Positions 15,248 through 22,148 of a stretch of DNA of 44,735 nucleotides are shown here, piece after piece. How positions within the stretch are numbered: the stretch's first letter is position 1; every line of letters begins with the position of its first letter. The stretch spans positions 1 through 44,735 of the forward strand of contig NZ_JACBXD010000066.1 in NCBI RefSeq assembly GCF_013870525.1, read 5' to 3'. The position numbers were made by a program, and so were the translations under genes. The stretch comes from Amycolatopsis pittospori. GTDB taxonomy: Bacteria > Actinomycetota > Actinomycetes > Mycobacteriales > Pseudonocardiaceae. The notes below the pieces were generated by a model that saw only the letters and a list, made by a program, of their open reading frames with translations, did no database searches and was not told the origin of the DNA.

Positions 15248-15817
15248 ATGCCGATGAACCTGGTGCACCGCAAACTCTGCAGTTCCGCGCTTTGGGCGAA
15301 GGCCGTCTCCGCCGAGATGCCGGGCAACATCGCGGGCTTCGACCTCGGCGACTCCGTGCTGGAGATCGGGCCCGGCTTCGGCGCGACCACCCGGGCGCTG
15401 GTCGACCTCGTCCCGAAGCTCACCGCCATCGAGATCGACGAGGCGTCGGCGGATCTCCTGAAACGCGAATTCGACGGCCGGGTGCGCATCGTCCACGGCG
15501 ACGGCGCCGCACTGCCCTTCGAGGACGGAGAGTTCTCGGCGGTCGTCTGCTTCACGATGCTGCACCACGTGCCGACGACGGCGTTGCAGGACAAGATCTT
15601 CGCCGAGGCGTTCCGGGTGCTCCGGCCCGGCGGCGTCCTGCGCGCGATCGACAGCCTGGCGAGTGCGCCGTTCCGGCTCCTCCACCTCGGCGACACGATG
15701 AACGCGCTCGATCCGGTGTCGGTCTGGCCCCGGCTCCAGGACACCGGCTTCACCGACATCAAGGTCGACCACGTGCCGAAACGAAGCGTGCAGTTCTCGG
15801 CCCGGAAGCCCGCCTGA
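15248..15817 (+). CDS. Class I SAM-dependent methyltransferase
   Basis: A 189-aa Rossmann-fold methyltransferase. SAM motif I is VLEIGPGFGATTRALV, the acidic motif II residue is in LTAIEIDEASADLL, motif III is HGDGAALPFEDGEF, and post-motif LHHVPTT followed by EAFRVLRPGGVLRAID completes the UbiE/ArsM-like pattern. The substrate is not predictable. The ATG at 15248 is preceded at 7 nt by the -10 TAGCTT, so it is leaderless; the frame is open further upstream, but only across the opposite AraC gene. Control by the divergent AraC regulator is likely. Confidence 0.88.
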   Translation: MPMNLVHRKLCSSALWAKAVSAEMPGNIAGFDLGDSVLEIGPGFGATTRALVDLVPKLTAIEIDEASADLLKREFDGRVRIVHGDGAALPFEDGEFSAVVCFTMLHHVPTTALQDKIFAEAFRVLRPGGVLRAIDSLASAPFRLLHLGDTMNALDPVSVWPRLQDTGFTDIKVDHVPKRSVQFSARKPA

Positions 15818-15820
15818 CGC

Positions 15821-15880
15821 ATTTAGTCCTCTAGATTCGGTAGTTGCACGCGCAAGGACCGCATCCAGAGGACTAAACGC
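15821..15880. repeat. TAGTCCTCTGGATGCGG palindrome, degenerate copy
   Basis: An imperfect inverted repeat with TTTAGTCCTCTAGATTCGG on one side and CCGCATCCAGAGGACTAAA on the other. The loop contains TTGCGCGTGCA on the minus strand, the same loop as in the perfect copies at 31681-31740 and 32205-32264. It lies between converging genes (stops at 15817 and 15885). Confidence 0.8.
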
Positions 15881-15884
15881 GGGC

Positions 15885-17009
15885 TTAGCCGCGCGCCAGC
15901 ACCAAGGGGACGAGTTGTTCGGCCGTGGTCAGCGAACCGTGCTGACCGACCAAAGAGGACTCGACGATCTCGGCCAGTTCGCGGGTGAGCCCGAAGCGGC
16001 CTTTCGCCGCCACGACGACGTCGCCGATGCGCGGCCGGACCCGGTCGTTGATCGGCCCGAACCAGCCGGCTTCGGCGGCTTCGTCGCGCGAGAGGATCCA
16101 CGCGCGGTCGCCGATCACCTCGCGCCAGGCCGCGAGCACGTCGGCCTCGGCGCCCGGTTCGCTGTAGACGTGCCGCGCCCGGACCTCGCCGCCGATGGCG
16201 CGGACCCCGCCGAGCAACGCGGGCGTGTCGTCGATGTCGAGCGCGTCTTCCACGGTCACCATGCCGTGGTCGGCGACGACGGCCAGCAGCGCGCCGGGCG
16301 GCAGACCGTCCACGATGGACTCCACCAGCCTGTCGACCTGCCGTAACTGCATCCGCCATGCCGAAGAGCCCGGCCCGTAGATGTGACCGAGCATGTCGAG
16401 TTCGCTGTGGTAGCCCCAGCAGAACGCGGGCCGCTCCGAAAGGCATCGCAGGATGCCCGCGGCCAGGTCACCGAGCGCGTGGACGCCGACGTACCGGGCG
16501 CCGGACTGGGTCGCGCGGGTGAGCGCGGTGTCGGAGAACTTCGCGGACGAGACCACGCTGGTCGCGATCCCGGCGGCCGCGGCGCGTTCGAACGTCGTCG
16601 GCAGCGGCTGGACGTCGCGCGGCGGCAACGCGCCCCGGAGATCGCCGCCGTCTTCGTGGCTGGTCCAGCGCAACGCGTTCAAGACCCCGCCACCCGGAAC
16701 CTCGAAGGTGTAGCCGACCAGGCCGTGCTCCCCCGAGGCGAGCCCGGTGCCGATCGCGCCGAGCCCGGCGGCGGTCGTCGCCGGGAAGCCGACGCGGATC
16801 GGCGACTTCGCCAGCTGGGTGAGGACAGGTGCGTCCTCCGCGTACTCGGCCAGCAGTTCCCAGCCGAGACCGTCGATGAGCAGGACGCAGGCGCTGGACG
16901 CCTCGCCCAGGCTCAGCGAGTCGGCGAACCCGGCGGCGCCGAGGGCGGAAAGGGCGGACGGGACGACTTGGCCGAGATGCGGCACGTGCGCCGCGACAGG
17001 CAGTTCCAC
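15885..17009 (-). CDS. Alkaline phosphatase superfamily nucleotide pyrophosphatase/phosphodiesterase
   Basis: A protein of about 374 aa of the type I phosphodiesterase/nucleotide pyrophosphatase family. Metal and nucleophile motifs are in order: LLIDGLGWELL (first Asp), GFPATTAAGLGAIGTG (nucleophile Thr), GYHSELDMLGHIYG (Asp and His) and LLAVVADHGMVTVE (Asp-His pair). There is no signal peptide, so it is cytoplasmic. The physiological phosphodiester is unknown. The GTG at 17009 was chosen because CAAGCT lies 7 nt upstream as a leaderless -10. The frame continues to an ATG at 17063 that would overlap the ATG of the divergent FmdB gene, which is less likely. Confidence 0.82.
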   Translation of the reverse strand: MELPVAAHVPHLGQVVPSALSALGAAGFADSLSLGEASSACVLLIDGLGWELLAEYAEDAPVLTQLAKSPIRVGFPATTAAGLGAIGTGLASGEHGLVGYTFEVPGGGVLNALRWTSHEDGGDLRGALPPRDVQPLPTTFERAAAAGIATSVVSSAKFSDTALTRATQSGARYVGVHALGDLAAGILRCLSERPAFCWGYHSELDMLGHIYGPGSSAWRMQLRQVDRLVESIVDGLPPGALLAVVADHGMVTVEDALDIDDTPALLGGVRAIGGEVRARHVYSEPGAEADVLAAWREVIGDRAWILSRDEAAEAGWFGPINDRVRPRIGDVVVAAKGRFGLTRELAEIVESSLVGQHGSLTTAEQLVPLVLARG

Positions 17010-17061
17010 CCCGCCCAGCTTGCCATCCCGGAGAAAGGAAGGAGATGGGATACTGCCGGAC

Positions 17062-17277
17062 ATGCCGACTTACGCTTACCGCTGCCGCGAGTGCACCGAG
17101 ACCTTCGAACTGCTGCGGCCGATGAGCGAGTCCAGCGCGCCCGCGTCGTGCCCGGAGGGCCACGAGGACACCGTCAAGCTGCTGACGACCGTCGCGCTGA
17201 CCGGATCTTCGTCCGGTCCGGCTCCTGTTCCCGCAGGTGGCGGCGGTGGCTGCTGCGGAGGCGGCTGCTGCGGCTGA
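17062..17277 (+). CDS. FmdB-family zinc-ribbon protein with Cys-rich tail
   Basis: A 71-aa protein. MPTYAYRCRECTETFELLRP is the classic start of the FmdB/CxxC_CxxC_SSSS family. CRECT with SCPEGHE supplies a putative zinc site; the second half has C-x3-H rather than a clear CxxC. The chain ends in a Gly/Cys tail with CCGGGCC, which could bind extra metal or be flexible. FmdB proteins are proposed regulators or metal chaperones, but the role is unsettled. The ATG at 17062 follows GATACT by 7 nt (leaderless). The gene is divergent from the pyrophosphatase-like enzyme. Confidence 0.88.
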   Translation: MPTYAYRCRECTETFELLRPMSESSAPASCPEGHEDTVKLLTTVALTGSSSGPAPVPAGGGGGCCGGGCCG

Positions 17278-17374
17278 ACCACTCGATCGAGTGGCACCAC
17301 GTGTGACCGCTTGATCACCGGGTACCTCCTCCCCACCAGTCTGGATCCTCCAGTCGTGGGAAGGGAGAAGCCCA

Positions 17375-18304
17375 GTGGCCACATCAGCACTGGCGGCCGT
17401 CGATTTCGGTCAAGGCGTGTCCAGCGCCTGGAGTTCGGTCGCCACGTTCGTCCCTAAGCTGCTCGCGTTCCTGGTCATCCTGTTCATCGGCTGGCTGATC
17501 GCCAAGGCGATCGCGAAGGCCGTGAGCATGGTGCTCGAGAAGGTCGGCTTCAACCGGCTCCTCGAACGCGGCGGCTTCAAGCAGATGCTCGCGCGAAGCC
17601 AGTTCGACGCGTCGAACATCATCAGCAAGATCATCTACTACGCGATCCTGCTGATCGCCCTGCAGATCGCGTTCGGCGTCTTCGGGCCGAACCCGGTGAG
17701 CTCGCTGCTCAACGACATCGTCGCGTGGCTGCCGCGCGCCATCGTCGCGATCGTCATCGTGGTGATCGCCGGTGCGATCGCCAAGGCGGTCAAGGACCTG
17801 ATCGGGAACGCCCTCGGCGGCGTCTCCTACGGCAAGGTGCTCGCCACCATCGCCTCGGTGTTCATCTGGGGCCTGGGCGCGATCGCCGCGCTGAACCAGA
17901 TCGGTGTCGCCACCGCGGTCACGATGCCGGTGCTGATCGCCGTGCTCGCGACCGTCGGCGGGATCGCCGTCGTCGGTGTCGGCGGCGGTCTGATCAAGCC
18001 GATGCAGCAGCGCTGGGAGACCTGGCTCGGCCGGGCCGAGGCGGAGATCCCCGCCGCGAAGGCGCAGGCCGAGGCCTACCAGCGAGGCCGTGAGGACGCG
18101 AGCCGTTCGGGTGCCGTGCCGTCCGAGCAGGCGGGTGGCTACTCGCCCGTTCCCGCCGGTCACCACGCGGCGACCGAGCCGACGATGACCCAACAGGGCC
18201 AGCACCAGCAGTTCCCGCCCAGCCAGGGCCAGGTGCCCCCGCACCAGGATCCCGGCCAGCGGCCCCCCGGTGGGTCAATGCCCCCTCCGCCGGAGTACCG
18301 CTGA
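17375..18304 (+). CDS. TM-helix repeat (MscS-like, CmpX-type) membrane protein
   Basis: A 309-aa protein with four to five membrane helices. The first is around residues 25-50 (LLAFLVILFIGWLIAKAIAK); others include IIYYAILLIALQIAFGVFG, AIVAIVIVVIAGAIAKAVK and a glycine-rich helix before GVGGGLIKPMQQRWETW. The paired TM-helix modules match the conserved segment found in CmpX/MscS-related channels, but no MscS beta domain follows. The C-terminal 90 residues are Gln/Pro/Gly-rich and disordered, ending PPPPEYR. It may form a small osmotic channel. The GTG at 17375 has AGGGAGA about 8 nt upstream. Confidence 0.8.
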   Translation: MATSALAAVDFGQGVSSAWSSVATFVPKLLAFLVILFIGWLIAKAIAKAVSMVLEKVGFNRLLERGGFKQMLARSQFDASNIISKIIYYAILLIALQIAFGVFGPNPVSSLLNDIVAWLPRAIVAIVIVVIAGAIAKAVKDLIGNALGGVSYGKVLATIASVFIWGLGAIAALNQIGVATAVTMPVLIAVLATVGGIAVVGVGGGLIKPMQQRWETWLGRAEAEIPAAKAQAEAYQRGREDASRSGAVPSEQAGGYSPVPAGHHAATEPTMTQQGQHQQFPPSQGQVPPHQDPGQRPPGGSMPPPPEYR

Positions 18305-18338
18305 CCTGCAACGGGAACGGGTGGGGCGTCCGGCCGCC

Positions 18339-18722
18339 CTACCCGTTCCCGGTCGGCTGTGCCCGGCGGTCGTCCATCGTGGCGGCCAGCGAGCACACGC
18401 CGACCAGGCGCGCCGTCGTCCAGTCGCTGGTACTCCAGGCGGACAGGTCGGCGGGCGCGCGGAACGTCCAGCCCTTGGTCTTGGCCTCGTCGAGCAGCCC
18501 GCGCGCGTAGCCGGCGAGGAGCACCACCCCGGCGACGGCCGCCGAACCTTCGACCCCGGCCGCGAGGATGTCCCTCACCGCGGCCGAGTGCTGATCGAAG
18601 ACCGCGGACAGCCCGGGAAGCGCCGCCGCCGCGGCGAGCCCGGCCACGCCGATCTGCTCGTGGAGCCGCGAAAGCGTGCTACGAGCCGAAGATTCCACCC
18701 AGGACGAGACCAGATCTTTCAC
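18339..18722 (-). CDS. DUF6401-like hypothetical protein
   Basis: A 127-aa mostly helical protein. Residues 10-60 (ARSTLSRLHEQIGVAGLAAA then LPGLSAVFDQHSAAVRDIL) and the Trp-rich C-terminal DLSAWSTSDWTTARLVGVCSL resemble DUF6401, small proteins often found near natural-product genes. This is a recollection, not a search result. No biosynthetic genes are adjacent. There is no signal peptide. The GTG at 18722 follows TAACCT by 6 nt (leaderless). The 3' end converges on the TM-helix gene. Confidence 0.65.
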   Translation of the reverse strand: MKDLVSSWVESSARSTLSRLHEQIGVAGLAAAAALPGLSAVFDQHSAAVRDILAAGVEGSAAVAGVVLLAGYARGLLDEAKTKGWTFRAPADLSAWSTSDWTTARLVGVCSLAATMDDRRAQPTGNG

Positions 18723-18775
18723 CCGACCAGGTTAGCCAGGTCAGGCGATTTGTCGACATGCCGTTGATCACGATC

Positions 18776-19894
18776 TCAGCAGGCCTTGAGCGCCTGATCC
18801 AGGTCGTGCCACAGATCTTCGACGTCCTCCAGGCCCACCGACATGCGGATGAGCTTGTCGGTGACGCCCGCGCCTCGGCGGTCGTCCTCGGCGACGATCC
18901 GGTGGCTGATCGACGCGGGATGCTGGATGAGCGAGTCCACGCTGCCGAGGCTGACGGCCGGCGTGATCAGCCGGACCGCGCCGATGAGCGCGTGCGGATC
19001 GCCGTCGACCTCGAACGCGATCAGCGGTCCGCCGATGCCCGGATAGTGCACCGCGCTCACGTTCGAGTGCGAGCGAAGCCGCTGGACGAGCTCGGCGGCC
19101 GTCGCGGAGGCGGCGTTGACGCGCAGCGGGAGCGTCGAGAGGCCGCGAAGCAGCATGTAGCCGGCCAGCGGGTGAAGCACACCTCCGGTGGCGAAGCGGA
19201 TCTGCCGCAATACCCCGGCGTCTTCGGTGCTGCAGGCCACGACCCCGCCCATGACGTCGCCGTGCCCGCCCAGGAACTTGGTCGCGCTGTGCAGGACGAA
19301 CCGGGCCCCGTGCCGTCCCGGCCGCTGGAGCACGGGAGTCGCGAAGGTGTTGTCGACCAGCACCGGTACGTCGCCCGCGGCACGCACGATCTCGGCGATG
19401 TCGACCTCGCGCAGGGTCGGGTTCGCGGGCGTCTCGAGCAGCACCAGCCCGGTGTCGGGACGCAGCGCCGCGGCGAGGCCTTCCGGATCGGCCCAGGTCA
19501 CCTCGGTGCCGAGCAGACCGGATGTGAGCATGTGGTCCGTGCAGCCGTAGACCGGCCGGACGGCGACGATATGCCGCTTCCCCTGTGCGACGGCCGCGAG
19601 GAGCGAAGCCGACACCGCGGCCATGCCGGTGGCGAACGCGACGGCGTCGTCGAAGCCTTCGAGTTCGGCCAGCGCCTTCTCGAACCGTTCGACGGTCGGG
19701 TTGCTCAGCCGTCCGTAGACCGGGAGCCCGGACAACGAGCCCGTGGTGGCGAATTCGTCGATACGGCCCGCCTCCTCGACGCTGTCCCGCGACGGGTAGG
19801 TCGTGGACAGGTCGAGCGGAGCGGCGTGGACGCCGAGGTCCGTGAGGTCGTCACGGCCGGCGTGGACGGCTCGGGTGCGCAGCGTTGCGGTCAT
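18776..19894 (-). CDS. Trans-sulfuration-type PLP enzyme (cystathionine/methionine gamma-lyase family)
   Basis: A 372-aa fold-type I PLP enzyme of the Cys/Met metabolism family. YGRLSNPTVERFEKALAELE and FATGMAAVSASLLA are family signatures. The PLP Asp and neighbours are in VDNTFATPVLQRP, and the Schiff-base Lys is in HSATKFLGGHGDVMGG. The C-terminal SLGSVDSLIQHPASISH motif contains the family Ser-Leu-Gly-Ser. These motifs do not separate gamma-synthase, gamma-lyase and methionine gamma-lyase. The divergent Lrp/AsnC regulator, 59 bp away, suggests amino-acid-induced catabolism. The ATG at 19894 is the only sensible start. Confidence 0.88.
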   Translation of the reverse strand: MTATLRTRAVHAGRDDLTDLGVHAAPLDLSTTYPSRDSVEEAGRIDEFATTGSLSGLPVYGRLSNPTVERFEKALAELEGFDDAVAFATGMAAVSASLLAAVAQGKRHIVAVRPVYGCTDHMLTSGLLGTEVTWADPEGLAAALRPDTGLVLLETPANPTLREVDIAEIVRAAGDVPVLVDNTFATPVLQRPGRHGARFVLHSATKFLGGHGDVMGGVVACSTEDAGVLRQIRFATGGVLHPLAGYMLLRGLSTLPLRVNAASATAAELVQRLRSHSNVSAVHYPGIGGPLIAFEVDGDPHALIGAVRLITPAVSLGSVDSLIQHPASISHRIVAEDDRRGAGVTDKLIRMSVGLEDVEDLWHDLDQALKAC

Positions 19895-19910
19895 ACCCGA
19901 GATGGTGCGG

Positions 19911-19947
19911 TTTTATCCGGATCAGGCGCAATATCCTCGGATATCAT
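19911..19947. promoter_or_regulatory. Probable Lrp/AsnC operator in the divergent promoter
   Basis: Two palindromes lie within the 59-bp gap: ATCCGGAT (19915-19922) and ATATCC-TC-GGATAT (19931-19944), spaced by 16 bp centre to centre plus a few bases, roughly one and a half to two helical turns. The second overlaps the -10 TATCAT (19942-19947) of the regulator gene, so binding would repress its own transcription. The assignment to the adjacent Lrp protein is inferred. Confidence 0.6.
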
Positions 19948-19953
19948 TCGCAG

Positions 19954-20427
19954 ATGGCGGATTCTGTCGAACTGAGTACGGTCGACCTGCGGATTCTGCG
20001 GCTCCTACAGAACGACGCCCGGATCTCGAACAAGGATCTGGCCGCCGAAGTCGGCGTCGCCCCCTCGACCTGTCTCGACCGCGTGAACCGGCTTCGCGAG
20101 CTCGAGGTCATCACCGGCCAGCGCGCCGAGGTCGACGCCGCCAAACTCGGCCGCCCGCTCGAAGCGCTCCTGTTCGTGCAGGTCCGCCCGCACCGGCGGG
20201 CGCTGGTGGACTCGTTCGTCGAGCATCTGCTGGGCCTGCCCGAGGTCCGCGCCGTCTACCACCTGACCGGACCGGACGACTTCCTCGCGCATGTCGCCAC
20301 CGCGTCGGCGACCGAACTGCAGCGGCTGGTGCTCGACGAACTCACCGCCCGCGACGAGGTCGCGCGCGTGCACACGAACCTCGTCTTCCAGCACTGGAGC
20401 GGGGGACCTTTGCTACCGCCCGGCTGA
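19954..20427 (+). CDS. Lrp/AsnC-family transcriptional regulator
   Basis: A 157-aa regulator. The N-terminal winged helix-turn-helix is clear: STVDLRILRLLQNDARISNK followed by DLAAEVGVAPSTCLDRVNRL. The C-terminal RAM/ActD ligand domain includes VQVRPHRRALVDSFVEHLLG and AVYHLTGPDDFLAHVAT, the usual strand with G-x-x-D. Such proteins form octamers that respond to amino acids and usually control the divergent gene, here the PLP enzyme. The ATG at 19954 follows a perfect -10 TATCAT by 6 nt (leaderless). A longer frame upstream would cross the operator and was discarded. Confidence 0.93.
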   Translation: MADSVELSTVDLRILRLLQNDARISNKDLAAEVGVAPSTCLDRVNRLRELEVITGQRAEVDAAKLGRPLEALLFVQVRPHRRALVDSFVEHLLGLPEVRAVYHLTGPDDFLAHVATASATELQRLVLDELTARDEVARVHTNLVFQHWSGGPLLPPG

Positions 20428-20429
20428 GG

Positions 20430-21254
20430 TCAGTCGATGCGGACCTTGAACGGATGCGCGCTGTCCGCCGGGCAGGTGAAGATGTTCAGCATTCCCCGGG
20501 CACCCAGCGTCCAGCCCGCCGGTTCGTCCTCGGGCACCTCGCAGCCGCAGTCGACGTCGTGTTCCTCGGTGGCCAGCGCGATCGTCTGCACCAGCCGGGA
20601 ACCGCAGTCACGGCAGTCGAGTCCGGCCCGGCCGGAGTCGCGCCAGGCCGTCCAGCCGCCGATCTTCGAGTACTGCCCGAGCTCCGGCCAGCCCTCCGGA
20701 TCCTCGGCCGAGTCCTCGGGGAGGCCGAGCGCGGCCTTGGTCTCCGCCGGGAAGTCGCCGACACGCGGCAGTTCGTCGATCGAGCACGGCTCGAACAGGC
20801 ACGGCGCGGGCAGCACCGCGGATTCGGGCACCGGCGGCGGTTCGGCGATGTCCCCGACCTCGCCGGAATCGCGCCACACCAGCCGGACGGCGGGACCCCG
20901 GTGATACGGACTGTCGTGCTCGTCCGGGCAGAACAGGATCTGGAGGACGTCGGTGCCCTCCGGGAACGGCAGTTCGGGGAAGTCGTCGCGGAAGAACTGC
21001 GCCACCCCGGCCATCACCGGGACCGCGCCGTCGAGCGGATGCCCGCTCGCCCAGCCGTCGTCGGAGGCGTCCGGATCGGGCGGCCAGGTCACCGGGCACT
21101 CCGGCCACGGCTCGTCCGACGGCCAGAGCAGCGGGCCGCCGAGATGGCTTTCGTCGGGCCGGGGCTCCCCCGACGCCGGGTGCAACCGGATCGCCGTCCG
21201 GACCAGATCGTTCAGGCCGGGGATCGGCACCCCGTCGTATGTCAGCTGACGCAC
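20430..21254 (-). CDS. DUF1963-like hypothetical protein
   Basis: A 274-aa acidic cytoplasmic protein. SHLGGPLLWPSDEPWPEC near residue 40 is the G-G-x-P-x-x-P start typical of YwqG/DUF1963 proteins. A long region with VMAGVAQFF and LQILFCPDEHD follows. LDCRDCGSRLVQ and VDCGCEVPEDEP near the C-terminus could bind a metal. The gene product has no known function. The GTG at 21254 follows TAAGCT by 7 nt; that -10 overlaps the stop codon of the upstream gene at 21265. It converges with the Lrp gene, stops separated by 2 bp. Confidence 0.75.
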   Translation of the reverse strand: MRQLTYDGVPIPGLNDLVRTAIRLHPASGEPRPDESHLGGPLLWPSDEPWPECPVTWPPDPDASDDGWASGHPLDGAVPVMAGVAQFFRDDFPELPFPEGTDVLQILFCPDEHDSPYHRGPAVRLVWRDSGEVGDIAEPPPVPESAVLPAPCLFEPCSIDELPRVGDFPAETKAALGLPEDSAEDPEGWPELGQYSKIGGWTAWRDSGRAGLDCRDCGSRLVQTIALATEEHDVDCGCEVPEDEPAGWTLGARGMLNIFTCPADSAHPFKVRID

Positions 21255-21264
21255 CCCGGGGAGC

Positions 21265-21630
21265 TTAGAGGTCCGGCAGCGGATCTTCAGGTTTTGTCAC
21301 TTCTCGCATGATCTCGGCGTCGGCGGCGTGGACGACCGCGACGTACTCGTCGTCGATCTCGTAGACGATGCCGTTGAACTTGAACCACGGGGTGGTCGCC
21401 GTGTCGACCGGCCCGAGCCGCAGGTTGCGCAGGCTCGACCCGATGACGCGCTTCGGCGTCTTCCGGCTCAAGTACCCCGTCGACAGGATCGTGATCGTCT
21501 TGCGGGTGACCGCGACGAACACGCTGGGCCTGGTACTGCCGAACATGTCGGCGGGGAACACGTAGTGGATCTCGTCGTCAGGATCGAGGAGTCCCTTGAT
21601 CCGCTTCCTTACCCCCGACGAAACCGGCAT
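21265..21630 (-). CDS. Small PH-like hypothetical protein
   Basis: A 121-aa protein with alternating beta strands: EIHYVFPADMF, VFVAVTRKTITILST, then FKFNGIVYEIDDEYVAVVHA. This resembles bacterial PH-like domains, in which VAVTxKxI is a recurrent strand. There is no signal peptide or membrane helix. Function unknown. The ATG at 21630 follows TAACTT (21638-21643) by 7 nt, a leaderless arrangement; a TTG three codons further upstream is less likely. It lies 10 bp before the DUF1963-like gene and may be cotranscribed with it. Confidence 0.72.
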   Translation of the reverse strand: MPVSSGVRKRIKGLLDPDDEIHYVFPADMFGSTRPSVFVAVTRKTITILSTGYLSRKTPKRVIGSSLRNLRLGPVDTATTPWFKFNGIVYEIDDEYVAVVHAADAEIMREVTKPEDPLPDL

Positions 21631-21734
21631 GTCACCCAAGTTACCGGTCTCGTGGGTCGTGAGTGGCCTTCACGGACCGGATCTGCGATCAGCCGAAGCC
21701 AGAATCCACCAGGTACCTAGAACGCTCTCGGTTC

Positions 21735-22127
21735 TATTGAGGGGTAAGTCAAACGTGTCGTGACGCGGGCGAGGCGCCGGCCTGCGTGACGCGACACCGC
21801 ACTCGCGTGCTCAGACACGGATCTCGCGTGTTTGGAGACGGAACTCGCGTGCTCAGACGCCGCACACCCGAATGCCGTCCCCAAACACGCGAGTCACGTC
21901 TCCGCGCCCACAGCCACCCAGGCGAACGGGCCGGTAGTGATCGCGAGGGGCAAGTGCCGTTCTAACGCGACTCGCCACTCACGACCACCTTGCCCACCCA
22001 CCCTCCGGAGTTGCGAAAGCCACTTTCGCAACGTTGAACGTTGCGAAAGTGGCTTTCGCAACACCCGCCACGCGGCCGGACGCAACGATCAGCACCGACC
22101 ACGCCACCTTCGCCTTACCCCTCAATA
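21735..22127. mobile_element. MITE-like repeat island with 14-bp terminal inverted repeats (copy B)
   Basis: TATTGAGGGGTAAG (21735-21748) and CTTACCCCTCAATA (22114-22127) are exact inverted repeats bounding about 390 bp without a credible gene. Inside are CTCGCGTGCT words and their complements (about 21798-21900) and the GTTGCGAAAG palindrome at 22010. The first half matches copies A and C. No transposase is present, so any movement would need one in trans. No convincing target-site duplication is visible. It could also be a recombination-built mosaic rather than a transposon. Confidence 0.55.
22010..22062. repeat. GTTGCGAAAG palindrome, intact copy
   Basis: Arms at 22010-22032 and 22040-22062 are exact reverse complements around GTTGAAC. 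Each arm is itself nearly palindromic (GTTGCGAAAG then CTTTCGCAAC), so cruciform or clover-like folding is possible. A truncated copy opens the window at 1-48. The downstream CACCGACCACGCCACCTT also recurs at about 130-147. Confidence 0.8.
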
Positions 22128-22148
22128 ACCCGAATCGCCACTCGCGGC

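Noticed and set aside
21790..21910. CRISPR-like recurrence of CTCGCGTGCT words
   Set aside because: Words occur on both strands with irregular spacing and no unique spacers, and no cas gene is in the window; inverted modular repeats explain them better.
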